From CAIRDP01 sp037138335 (GTDB lineage: Bacteria; Bacteroidota; Bacteroidia; Bacteroidales; FEN-979), in NCBI GenBank assembly GCA_037138335.1, contig JBAXIO010000008.1, positions 115,779 to 179,778 on the forward strand: a stretch of 64,000 nt of DNA. The letters are read 5' to 3'. The position numbers and the translations under genes are program-made. The stretch's first letter is position 1, and each line of letters begins with the position of its first letter. Under the pieces are notes generated by a model, which had not been told where the DNA came from, ran no database searches, and saw only the letters and a program-made list of their open reading frames with translations. Shown here piece after piece: positions 8,144-16,933 of this stretch.

Positions 8144-10473
8144 ACGGTATAGATCATATTCCTATTTTAAAAAACAAAGAGATAAAGCCAAAACCATTGG
8201 ATCCTAATAAATATATTAAGTACTTCTGGATCTCTTACATCGCCGGCATTATCCTTATTGTATTGTTTTTCGTGGGTGTTGCCCTGGGTGTTTTCGGCAG
8301 CATGCCCACCTTCGTCGAACTGGAAAACCCGAAAAGCAGCCTGGCTACGGAGATCCTCAGCGAAGACGGCAAACTGCTCGGCAAATACTATTTCGAAAAC
8401 CGCACCAACACCCATTTCCAGGAACTTTCACCGAATGTGATCAATGCACTGATCGCCACCGAAGATGCACGCTTTTATGAACATTCCGGCATCGACTTCA
8501 GGGCGATTTTCAGGGTGTTCTGGGGAATGGCTACAGGAACATCCAAAGGCGGGGGAAGCACCATCACCCAGCAACTTGCAAAGAACCTGTTCCCGCGCAA
8601 GCCAAACCGCACTTTCGGCGAAACGGTGATGATTAAATTCAAGGAATGGATCACCGCCATCAAACTCGAACGCAATTATTCCAAGGAAGAGATCCTTGCC
8701 ATGTATCTTAATACGGTGGATTTCGGATCCCAGAGTTTCGGCATCAAATCGGCTGCCAAAACGTATTTCAACAAGGAGCCTGATCAACTGAACCCCGAAG
8801 AAGCTGCATTGCTTATAGGGATCCTTAAAGCCCCGACATATTTCAGCCCTGTAAGGAACCCCGCAAGGGCTATCGAACGCCGCAATACCGTGCTTTACCA
8901 GATGCAGAGGTACGATTATATCAGTAAAACCGAGTACGACTCGCTGCGTGCCGTGCCCCTCGATATGGAAAACTACCGCATCCAGGACCATACCACCGGG
9001 CTGGCTACGTATTTCAGGGAATATCTCCGCGGCTATCTTACCGAATGGTGCAATACCCATAAAAAAGAAGACGGCACTGAATTCAGCCTTTATCGTGACG
9101 GGCTCAGGGTACATACCACCATCAATTACAAGATGCAGGAATATGCCGAGAAAGCCGTTGCCGCATACATAGGAAAAGAACTCCAGCCTGCTTTCTTTGC
9201 CCACTGGAAAGGCATCCCTTCGGCTCCGTTCGTATTTGAGAAGACGGATGAACGCAAGGAGATCAATAACCTCCTTATTTCGGCCATGAGGCGTACCGAC
9301 CGCTATGCAAGCATGAAAACGGCAGGGTACAAGGAAGCCGATATCATCAATGAATTCAAGGTTAAGACGAGGATGAAGGTCTTCAGCTGGAGGGGGGAAA
9401 GGGACACCATCATGACCCCCTTTGACTCGATCAGGTATTATAAATTCTTCCTCCAGGCCGGGCTGATGTCGATGGACCCGCATACCGGCTTTGTAAAAGC
9501 ATATGTAGGGGGTATAGATTATCTCCATTTCCAATACGACCATGTGAAATTCGCCAAACGCCAGGTCGGATCCACTTTCAAACCATTCCTGTATACCCTG
9601 GCTATGCAGGAAGGCGAATCGCCCTGTGCCCGTTACCCGAATGTTCAGCCTGTGATCGAACTCGACAACGGCACCGTTTGGGCGCCCGAAAATACCAGCG
9701 AAGAGAGAAGAGGCGAGCAGGTTACGCTCAAATGGGCTCTGGCCAATTCCAACAACTGGATATCCGGACAGCTGATCCGTAAATACTCACCGGCGGCAGT
9801 GGTTGCAATGGCCCATAAAATGGGCGTGACCAGCAGCATCCCGGCAGTCTACTCCATAGCGCTTGGTTCCTGCGATATTTCCCTCTACGAAATGGTTGGC
9901 GCTATGAGCGTCTTTGCCAATAAAGGGGTTTTCACCGAGCCCATTTTCATAACACGCATCGAAGATAAGGACGGCAACCTCATCCAGGAATTCAAGCCTA
10001 AAAAACAGGAAGCCATAAGCGAGGAAACAGCATTCCTTATGCTTCAGCTGATGCAGGGCGTGGTGAATTACGGTACCGGGATCAGGCTGAAATACAAGTA
10101 CGGCTTTGACAATCCTATCGCCGGGAAAACAGGAACAACCCAGAACCAGAGCGACGGCTGGTTCATGGGCATCACCCCCGACCTCGTCAGCGGGGTATGG
10201 GTTGGATGCGAAGACCGTTCAGCGCATTTCCGCACCCTTGCACTTGGACAGGGAGCCAACACAGCGTTGCCGGTATGGGCCTTATACATGCAACAGGTGT
10301 ATGCCGACCCCAGCCTTCATATAGTCAAAGAAAAAGATTTCGAACATCCGAAGAAAGGTCTCGAAGTGGAATTTGACTGCGGGGATGAGGAAAATGCCAT
10401 CGCTTCCCCGAATTCACATAAAGAAGTGAAGAAAAAGAAGAAAAAGGCGGTGATTGATACCGACGAATTCTAA
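8140..10473 (+). CDS. mrcA: Class A penicillin-binding protein (PBP1A type)
   Basis: A 777-residue bifunctional peptidoglycan synthase with one membrane anchor (residues 25-50). The glycosyltransferase (GT51) domain shows EDARFYEHSGIDFRA with the catalytic Glu and GGGSTITQQLAKNLF. The transpeptidase domain shows the active-site Ser in QVGSTFKPFLY, an SNN motif (ANSNNWISGQ) and KTGTTQNQSDGWF. The C-terminus is a Lys-rich tail (KEVKKKKKKA). It acts outside the inner membrane. The gene ends 4 nt inside the convergent saccharopine-dehydrogenase-like gene. Confidence 0.95.
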   Translation: MNGIDHIPILKNKEIKPKPLDPNKYIKYFWISYIAGIILIVLFFVGVALGVFGSMPTFVELENPKSSLATEILSEDGKLLGKYYFENRTNTHFQELSPNVINALIATEDARFYEHSGIDFRAIFRVFWGMATGTSKGGGSTITQQLAKNLFPRKPNRTFGETVMIKFKEWITAIKLERNYSKEEILAMYLNTVDFGSQSFGIKSAAKTYFNKEPDQLNPEEAALLIGILKAPTYFSPVRNPARAIERRNTVLYQMQRYDYISKTEYDSLRAVPLDMENYRIQDHTTGLATYFREYLRGYLTEWCNTHKKEDGTEFSLYRDGLRVHTTINYKMQEYAEKAVAAYIGKELQPAFFAHWKGIPSAPFVFEKTDERKEINNLLISAMRRTDRYASMKTAGYKEADIINEFKVKTRMKVFSWRGERDTIMTPFDSIRYYKFFLQAGLMSMDPHTGFVKAYVGGIDYLHFQYDHVKFAKRQVGSTFKPFLYTLAMQEGESPCARYPNVQPVIELDNGTVWAPENTSEERRGEQVTLKWALANSNNWISGQLIRKYSPAAVVAMAHKMGVTSSIPAVYSIALGSCDISLYEMVGAMSVFANKGVFTEPIFITRIEDKDGNLIQEFKPKKQEAISEETAFLMLQLMQGVVNYGTGIRLKYKYGFDNPIAGKTGTTQNQSDGWFMGITPDLVSGVWVGCEDRSAHFRTLALGQGANTALPVWALYMQQVYADPSLHIVKEKDFEHPKKGLEVEFDCGDEENAIASPNSHKEVKKKKKKAVIDTDEF

Positions 10474-11612
10474 ATTTCCTCTACTTTTTCCTTATACACC
10501 ACCCCGCGTTCGCGGAGGCCTTTGAGTAAATAATCTACGCATTTTGACTGGGCGCCGAAGTACTCGGGAACGATCACTCCCTTATCGGTAAATACCCCGT
10601 CGGCAATCATGCGCAAAGCCACCGTAGCGGCATAACCGGTACAACGGGCCATGGAATGGATACCCGATTCTTCATCCTTGCGGTCAAACAGGTCCCAGGT
10701 GAAACGGGTGCGTTTCCCGTTTTTGAGCCCTTCAACAACAACCTTCATCACGGTGATATCCACATCCTCTTCGGTGAACTTCCATTTTGGGAAAAGAAGG
10801 CTGGACGTAAGGTCGATCGGACGGACTTTTACTCCTCCCACCGAAACTTCTTCCTTGGAAAAGAAACCTGTTTCGCGGAGTATCCTCATTTTTTCAATAT
10901 GCCCCGGGTAGCGCAGGGTCTTCTCAAGCATATTGGATGCCTTGATAGTACGCACCAGCGAACGCAGTCCGTCGGTATTGAATGCTTCAAGCGTGCCTAC
11001 CCCCGGGAAATTCATCAGCTCGGGATCACTGAGAGCAGGCTTGACCACGGTCGTGCCACCTACAATAAACCTCGCGGGACGGGTATATTCCTCGAGCACA
11101 TCCACAGGCGAAAATACTGCCTTGTATTCATAAGGCCATTCCCTCAGCTCAGGCAATCCGCCTACATAATACACCACATTCTCGGTGGTGTCAAGCAGGT
11201 GGTGCGCATCGCCTATCAGCACATTGCACATGCCGGGAGCCACGCCGCAGTCCATGACGGCGGTCACATTCTGTTCCCGGGCCATTTCATCCAGGGTGAA
11301 CGGATCTTCAATAAAAAATGAAATGTCCACGATATCTTTGCCCGCCTGTATCACGGCTTTGAACGTTTGAAATCCCATAAAACCGGGAACCGCATTCACA
11401 ACCATGTCGAAATCCCCGGCCAGCTCACGCACACCGGCGGGATCCTTCAGGTCACGGTGCAAAACCTTTAATTTTCCCGCAGCAGCGACTTTCGCCAGCG
11501 CATCTGCGTTATAATCCACAACGGTGACCTCAAACCGTTCATCCTTTGCAAGGTCAAGAGCCATTGCGCCTCCAACCATGCCGGCGCCCAGAACTAAAAT
11601 CTTCCTTTGCAT
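10470..11612 (-). CDS. Saccharopine dehydrogenase family NAD(P)-dependent oxidoreductase
   Basis: A 380-residue protein with an N-terminal Rossmann fold (ILVLGAGMVGGAMALDLA). The family includes saccharopine dehydrogenase and carboxynorspermidine dehydrogenase. MDCGVAPGMCNVLIG and the C-terminal dimerisation region match it along the whole length. The true substrate (lysine degradation or polyamine) cannot be read from sequence. It is convergent with PBP1A, with a 4-nt overlap at the stops, leaving no room for a separate terminator. Confidence 0.85.
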   Translation of the reverse strand: MQRKILVLGAGMVGGAMALDLAKDERFEVTVVDYNADALAKVAAAGKLKVLHRDLKDPAGVRELAGDFDMVVNAVPGFMGFQTFKAVIQAGKDIVDISFFIEDPFTLDEMAREQNVTAVMDCGVAPGMCNVLIGDAHHLLDTTENVVYYVGGLPELREWPYEYKAVFSPVDVLEEYTRPARFIVGGTTVVKPALSDPELMNFPGVGTLEAFNTDGLRSLVRTIKASNMLEKTLRYPGHIEKMRILRETGFFSKEEVSVGGVKVRPIDLTSSLLFPKWKFTEEDVDITVMKVVVEGLKNGKRTRFTWDLFDRKDEESGIHSMARCTGYAATVALRMIADGVFTDKGVIVPEYFGAQSKCVDYLLKGLRERGVVYKEKVEEI

Positions 11613-11642
11613 ACTTTTAGCTTAAATTTTTTATAAAAATAC

Positions 11643-11650
11643 TAATTTTG
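11643..11650 (+). promoter_or_regulatory. Probable -7 box of the first MBOAT gene
   Basis: TAATTTTG (TAnnTTTG form), 18 nt before ATG 11669. This spacing supports ATG 11669 rather than the TTG at 11648. It lies between divergent genes. Confidence 0.5.
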
Positions 11651-11668
11651 CTTTCACAAAACGCAGAC

Positions 11669-13147
11669 ATGCTTTTTACTTCCCTCGTTTTTCTTTTTTT
11701 ATTCCTGCCGTTTACCCTGCCTGGTTTCCTGTTGATCCTGCCCGGACTGAGAAAGCCTTTATTGCTGGTTGCAAGCCTGGTGTTCTGCGCCTGGGGAGGG
11801 GTATCATACGTTTCAATCCTCATTGCCATCATCCTCTCCAACTATCTTTTCGGGATACTTCTGGGTGCGTCTCCTTCCCCAAAAACACGTTCTTCCTGGC
11901 TCATCATGGGCCTGCTGGTGAATGTTCTTGCGCTGCTCTCCTTTAAATACACTTCTTTTTTTCAGACAAACTTCAATATCCTCATATCGGTTTTCAGGCT
12001 CAACCCTGTTCATGTATGCCATATCATACTGCCCCTGGGTATTTCGTTTTTCACTTTAAGAGGAATATCCTATCTCGTAACGGTTTACAGGCAACAAGCG
12101 CCGGCTCAGCGAAACGTCGTTGAACTGGGGCTGTACATCGGGTTCTTCCCAACCCTCCTTGCAGGCCCCATTGAAAGGTATAAGGATATGGAACCCCAGC
12201 TTGCAGCTCCGTTTCCCGGCCTGGAACTGTTTGCTTCGGGCGTACGCCGCTTTGCTCTCGGACTTGCAAAAAAAATAATCATTTCAGCGCCTCTTGCTTC
12301 CGTTGCAAACCAGGTCTTCGGCACTGCAATGCCCGCATTGAATTCTCCCCTTGCCTGGCTGGGGCTTATAAGCTTCGTATTGCAGTTCTATTATGAATTT
12401 TCGGGTTATGCCGATATGGCGATCGGCCTGGGCCGGATGTTCGGGTTCCGTTTCTCCGAGAATTTCAACTTCCCGTTTACCGCGCGCTCTGTAAGCGATT
12501 TCCGGGAGAGATGGAATATCACCCTGAATACCTGGCTGCTCGATTACATCTTCCTGCCGCTGACAACGTCTCCCCTGAAACAACCGGGAGAGCTCCCTGC
12601 TTCACGCAACCATAGCCCCCGCTCAGGTTTTGCAATCCTTCTTATCTTTTTACTCTGGGGATTCTGGTATGGGGCCGGCTGGAACTTTATCGTTTTCGGA
12701 CTGGTCTTCGCTTTGCTTTTTCTCCTTGAAAAAACCCGGTTCGGATTAGCGCTTGAGAAAAGCCCTGCAGTTGTTGCAAGGATTTATACCTTGTTTTTTG
12801 TCCTGATGGCCTGGGTGGTTTTTCGCCTGCCCGACCTTCATACTTCAATACACTATTATAAGGTACTTTTCGGAATTGAAGGCGCCAGATTTGAAACCGG
12901 CAGGGTCCTTGGTTATTTCAACAGGGAATACCTGCTCAGTTTTATCCTCGCAATTGCAGGCTGTACAAAGATCTTTGATCTGGCCAGGCGAAAAATAGCG
13001 GGCCTCTCTGAAGGCGGCAATGCAAAAAAACCTGCATTCCATGCATATACGATCATTACCCTGCTGCTGGTGGTACTGGTCCTCGTTTATTCAGGAATGA
13101 CGGTGCTTTCACAACCTTCTGTCTCCCTAAACTATTTCAGGTTCTGA
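11669..13147 (+). CDS. MBOAT-family O-acyltransferase homologue lacking both catalytic histidines
   Basis: A 492-residue polytopic membrane protein of the AlgI/DltB branch, aligned along its whole length with the neighbouring MBOAT genes. AlgI-type proteins move acetyl groups across the inner membrane for transfer to a polysaccharide. The two family histidines are replaced: RERWNITL has Asn283 where the paralogues read RWHM, and WGFWYGAGW has Tyr334 where the paralogues read CGFWHGAAW. The fold looks intact, so it may be a non-catalytic channel or partner, or on the way to loss. It overlaps the next gene by one base (TGATGA). Confidence 0.85.
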   Translation: MLFTSLVFLFLFLPFTLPGFLLILPGLRKPLLLVASLVFCAWGGVSYVSILIAIILSNYLFGILLGASPSPKTRSSWLIMGLLVNVLALLSFKYTSFFQTNFNILISVFRLNPVHVCHIILPLGISFFTLRGISYLVTVYRQQAPAQRNVVELGLYIGFFPTLLAGPIERYKDMEPQLAAPFPGLELFASGVRRFALGLAKKIIISAPLASVANQVFGTAMPALNSPLAWLGLISFVLQFYYEFSGYADMAIGLGRMFGFRFSENFNFPFTARSVSDFRERWNITLNTWLLDYIFLPLTTSPLKQPGELPASRNHSPRSGFAILLIFLLWGFWYGAGWNFIVFGLVFALLFLLEKTRFGLALEKSPAVVARIYTLFFVLMAWVVFRLPDLHTSIHYYKVLFGIEGARFETGRVLGYFNREYLLSFILAIAGCTKIFDLARRKIAGLSEGGNAKKPAFHAYTIITLLLVVLVLVYSGMTVLSQPSVSLNYFRF

Positions 13148-14283
13148 TGAAACAAAACAGGAAAATATACCCCATGCTGTTTGCCGTTTCATTTATGGTC
13201 TGGCTGCTGCTCCCGTTCATCCTGGGCAATATAATAGGCAACCCCAAGCCTAAAATTACTTCCGAAGATATCAGGAATACCGCGTCACGCCCTGTTATCA
13301 ACGTAAACCGCCTGGATCCTTTCCCCGAAAAATTCAGTGCATTCTATTACGATCATTTTCCTTTCAGGGAGAAACTCCTTGCCTGGTGGTCGGCAAAGGT
13401 CGGCGTACCTGCTTTTAAAAAAGCCCCATTAAAAAGCCTTGTCGACATAGGCGAAAACGGCTGGCTCTACCCTGCCGAAGAACGGCCTGTGTTTGAAGGC
13501 ACTAAAATGCTGTCGGACGAGAACCTGGAACTCATCCACCAGACCATCCGCAACCGCGTGATCTTCTACAGGGCCCAGGGTGTCAGGTTCTACGTGTTCA
13601 TAGTCCCCATGAAATCGGTGGTCTACCCCGAATTCCTTCCTTCATATTATTATCATTACAAGGATACAACCCAAACACAGAAGCTTATTGCTTTGCTGAA
13701 ACAAGATACCCTTATTCCCTTTATCGACGTGAACCCCGCTCTTGTCAATGCAAAGCCAAAAGGAAATTTATATACGCATACCGATAAATCGTGGAATTCC
13801 AATGGCGCTTATGAAGCCTATTCACAAATAATTTCAAGGATCCGAAAGGATTTCCCTGCCATCAAACCATTGGAAGCAAAGGATGTTTCGTTTGAACAGT
13901 ATACAACCCCGGGAGGGATGCTCGCCTTCCAACTGGGTATACAAAAAGAAGTGAGGGAAACAAGGTACCGGCCAGTGATAAAAAACGCAAATGCCCAGCA
14001 AGGGAAGAAAGCAGGCTATGCCCCGCCCCCCTGGTTCGAGCTCCCCGCTGAATTTGAGAAAGTGAGCGTTTTGCCCGACGGCAGCCTGCCTGAAGCCCTG
14101 GTAATCCGCGATCCGCAGATAGAACCCATGATGCCTTTCCTTAACCAGAATTTTAGAAAAACAGTGTATATTTTCGATGCCTGGATGTATGACCTCAACT
14201 GGGAAATCATCCAAAAAGAAAAACCGGATATTGTCATACTCGAAGTAAGCGAGGCCAACATTAAAAATATCATTCACCTGTAA
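13147..14283 (+). CDS. AlgJ/AlgX-like SGNH-fold protein with catalytic residues lost
   Basis: A 378-residue protein with one N-terminal membrane anchor (residues 8-28), partner of the preceding MBOAT protein. Active members transfer acetyl groups in the periplasm using a Ser nucleophile and a D-x-H pair. Here the D-x-H-W site reads D213-K-S215-W216 (HTDKSWNSNG), so His is gone. The GDS-equivalent reads R321-D322-P323, so Ser is gone. The adjacent paralogue at 15.8 kb keeps both. This is probably a pseudoenzyme, perhaps structural or sugar-binding. Confidence 0.82.
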   Translation: MKQNRKIYPMLFAVSFMVWLLLPFILGNIIGNPKPKITSEDIRNTASRPVINVNRLDPFPEKFSAFYYDHFPFREKLLAWWSAKVGVPAFKKAPLKSLVDIGENGWLYPAEERPVFEGTKMLSDENLELIHQTIRNRVIFYRAQGVRFYVFIVPMKSVVYPEFLPSYYYHYKDTTQTQKLIALLKQDTLIPFIDVNPALVNAKPKGNLYTHTDKSWNSNGAYEAYSQIISRIRKDFPAIKPLEAKDVSFEQYTTPGGMLAFQLGIQKEVRETRYRPVIKNANAQQGKKAGYAPPPWFELPAEFEKVSVLPDGSLPEALVIRDPQIEPMMPFLNQNFRKTVYIFDAWMYDLNWEIIQKEKPDIVILEVSEANIKNIIHL

Positions 14284-14301
14284 AGAATAAAAAAACGACA
14301 G

Positions 14302-15792
14302 ATGCTCTTTAATTCGCTCATATTCATTTACCTCTTCCTGCCCCTGAGCCTGCTCGTTTATTACCTAACGAATGAACGGTATAAAAACCTTATCCTCCTT
14401 CTTTCAAGTTTTATCTTTTTTGCCTGGGGAGGGATTTCATATTCCTTCCTGCTGGTACTGTCCACCCTTATAAATTACACTGCCGGTATTTTGCTTGGCA
14501 AGACCACAGATAAGCGTAAACGGAAGATCATCCTGGCAACGGGAATTGTGCTGAACCTCTTCCCTCTCATTTTATTCAAATATACAGGCTTCTTCACCGA
14601 AACCCTGAATGTGCTCACTTCGGTATTCGGGATCAAACCGCTGACAGTAGCGCATTTCATACTGCCCCTCGGGATATCCTTTTATTCGTTCAAGGCCATC
14701 ACCTACCTGATGAGCGTTCACCGCAACGAATGCCCGGTTCAGAAAAATTACATCGACCTGGCCCTGTTCATTTCAATTTTTCCCCAGGTCATAGCCGGGC
14801 CTATCGACAGGTACCGAAACCTCGAACCCCAGCTGAGATCGAGGGAATACAGCTTTGAGCTGATGGCTTCAGGGATCAAACGCTTTGTACTCGGGCTGGG
14901 CAAGAAAGTGCTTATCGCCAATACCCTGGGGATTGCCGTGGATGAGATCTTCCACAGGCCCCCGGCCAACCTCGGCATGGCTGTTGCCTGGCTTGGCGCA
15001 CTGGCGTATACCCTCCAGATCTATTATGATTTTTCGGGGTATACCGATATGGCCATAGGCATTGGCCGCATGTTCGGTTTTAACTTCATCGAGAATTTCA
15101 ATTTCCCATACCGTTCAAAGAACGTGAAAGAGTTCTGGCAGCGCTGGCATATGTCGTTGTCGAACTGGCTCCGCGACTACCTCTACCTGCCCCTGGCCTA
15201 CTCCACCTCCCGCAAACTCAAAGAATACAAGTACATGGGGATACGGGCCGACTACATCATTTATATCATTGCTACCGCTGTAACCTTTACCGTTTGCGGC
15301 TTCTGGCATGGGGCTGCCTGGGGCTTCATCGTATGGGGCATGCTGCACGGACTTTTCCTGGTGTTTGAACAGCTCGGGCTGAGAAAATTTTTGAAACACA
15401 GGATCAAACTGGTACAGCATGCATACCTGCTGTTGTTCATCAGTATTTCCTGGGTCGTTTTCAGGTCGGCGAACCTGGACTATGCCCTGCATTACATAGG
15501 GATCATGTTCGGCATCCATGCCGCCCCGGCAAAATGGGATATTTTCATGGAGTTCATCAATCCCGGGTTTGTTGCGGCATTCGCGATCGCCGTTGCAGGT
15601 TCAACTTCCCTGTTTGAAAAAGTCCTGGGTCTCTCAGTGAGAGCACGTGATCTGCAGGCAAAAGCAATAAGGGGCCTGAGCGTTCATTTCTTCGAGATCT
15701 CGGTGATCCTGATGATACTTTTCATCATGGCGGTCTCCACCCTGTTCATTCTTGCGGGTACAAACAATTCATTCATTTATTTCCAGTTCTGA
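14302..15792 (+). CDS. MBOAT-family O-acetyltransferase (AlgI-like), intact
   Basis: A 496-residue polytopic membrane protein. Both MBOAT histidines are present: His283 in FWQRWHMSLSNWLRDY and His336 in CGFWHGAAWGF. It should deliver acetyl groups to the periplasm for O-acetylation of a surface glycan, together with the AlgJ-like protein encoded directly downstream. The start, 18 nt after the preceding gene, suggests one four-gene operon. Confidence 0.92.
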   Translation: MLFNSLIFIYLFLPLSLLVYYLTNERYKNLILLLSSFIFFAWGGISYSFLLVLSTLINYTAGILLGKTTDKRKRKIILATGIVLNLFPLILFKYTGFFTETLNVLTSVFGIKPLTVAHFILPLGISFYSFKAITYLMSVHRNECPVQKNYIDLALFISIFPQVIAGPIDRYRNLEPQLRSREYSFELMASGIKRFVLGLGKKVLIANTLGIAVDEIFHRPPANLGMAVAWLGALAYTLQIYYDFSGYTDMAIGIGRMFGFNFIENFNFPYRSKNVKEFWQRWHMSLSNWLRDYLYLPLAYSTSRKLKEYKYMGIRADYIIYIIATAVTFTVCGFWHGAAWGFIVWGMLHGLFLVFEQLGLRKFLKHRIKLVQHAYLLLFISISWVVFRSANLDYALHYIGIMFGIHAAPAKWDIFMEFINPGFVAAFAIAVAGSTSLFEKVLGLSVRARDLQAKAIRGLSVHFFEISVILMILFIMAVSTLFILAGTNNSFIYFQF

Positions 15793-15793
15793 G

Positions 15794-16933
15794 ATGAAAC
15801 GCACCCGCCACATATATGCCATTCTGCTCTCCTTAGTGTTGTTTGCGCTGATGACCTTCGTTTTCATGAACAACATCTTCCATTATTATACACCCCCTGA
15901 GATCAGCATTTACGAGAACCGTTACCTGGCCCGCAAACCTTTCTGGGACATAAACCGCGCCGATCCTTACCCCAGGGCTTTCGAGGATTACTACAACGAC
16001 CATTTCCCATACCGCTTAAACCTTAACGATTTCAATGCAGGCATTATAAATTACAGGATATTGCACAAATCGCCCTATCCGAATAAAGTCAATATAGGAA
16101 AAAACAACTGGCTGTTCTTTGAACTTGAAAGGCCGCTCTACCAGGGTGATTTCATGATCGACAGCGTTCAGGTTGCAGCGGTGGTGGGCGAAATGCACAA
16201 GCGCGCTGAATTCTTCAGGAAAAAAGGAATAAAATTCTATTTCATTTCGCCCCCTGCAAAACAGGAGTTGTACCCCGAATTCCTGCCTTCACGGTTTTAC
16301 CGCTGCCCCACAGGTACCGTCACCGATAAGATCATGGCGAAAATGAAACAGGATACCACAATCCCTTATATCGACCTTAAACAGCCCCTGCTGGAAGCAA
16401 AAAAAAGAGGTAAACCGTTGTATTATAAAACCGACACCCACTGGAATTCCTGGGGCGCTTACTTCGGCTACATCGAAGTGATGAAACGGATGAGCAGGGA
16501 TTTTCCTTCCATGAAACCCCTGGCTGAATCGGATTTTACCATGAGTTACCCTGTGATCAAAGGAAAAAACCTGGTGGAAGTCATGAACCTTACCAATTAT
16601 ATCTCCGACGAAGATGTGGTGATCAACGTCAAAAACTCAGTCACCAAAACCGGGAAACTGCACAACTACCCCAAGCATCCCAATTCGGTATTCCCCGGTG
16701 AATATGTAAGGTATACGGGCGATGCCAGCAAGCCAAGGCTCATGGTCATATCCGATTCATTTGTTTATTCCATCATGCCGTTTTTCGATGAGGGGACCAG
16801 CAAAACGGTGTATATCTATGATACCGGGTTTTACGGGACCAATGAAAATATTGTGGATGATGTGAAGCCCGATATGGTGCTGATGATCATTTACGAGCCC
16901 CACCTGGTGAATCTTATTGGGATACCGAACTGA
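15794..16933 (+). CDS. AlgJ/AlgX-like O-acetyltransferase, catalytic residues present
   Basis: A 379-residue protein; ATG 15794 directly after the MBOAT stop is preferred to an upstream start inside that gene. One N-terminal membrane segment (residues 8-28) anchors a periplasmic SGNH-like domain. The D-x-H-W site is intact (KTDTHWNSWG, Asp214 and His216), and the nucleophile is Ser322 in VISDSFVYS. It is the likely acetyl transfer enzyme partnered with the upstream MBOAT. Its stop TGA abuts the stop of the convergent gene, forming TGATCA. Confidence 0.88.
   Translation: MKRTRHIYAILLSLVLFALMTFVFMNNIFHYYTPPEISIYENRYLARKPFWDINRADPYPRAFEDYYNDHFPYRLNLNDFNAGIINYRILHKSPYPNKVNIGKNNWLFFELERPLYQGDFMIDSVQVAAVVGEMHKRAEFFRKKGIKFYFISPPAKQELYPEFLPSRFYRCPTGTVTDKIMAKMKQDTTIPYIDLKQPLLEAKKRGKPLYYKTDTHWNSWGAYFGYIEVMKRMSRDFPSMKPLAESDFTMSYPVIKGKNLVEVMNLTNYISDEDVVINVKNSVTKTGKLHNYPKHPNSVFPGEYVRYTGDASKPRLMVISDSFVYSIMPFFDEGTSKTVYIYDTGFYGTNENIVDDVKPDMVLMIIYEPHLVNLIGIPN

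Noticed and set aside
8428..9543. 371-codon minus-strand open frame
   Set aside because: Antisense to the PBP1A gene, whose catalytic motifs fix the coding strand.
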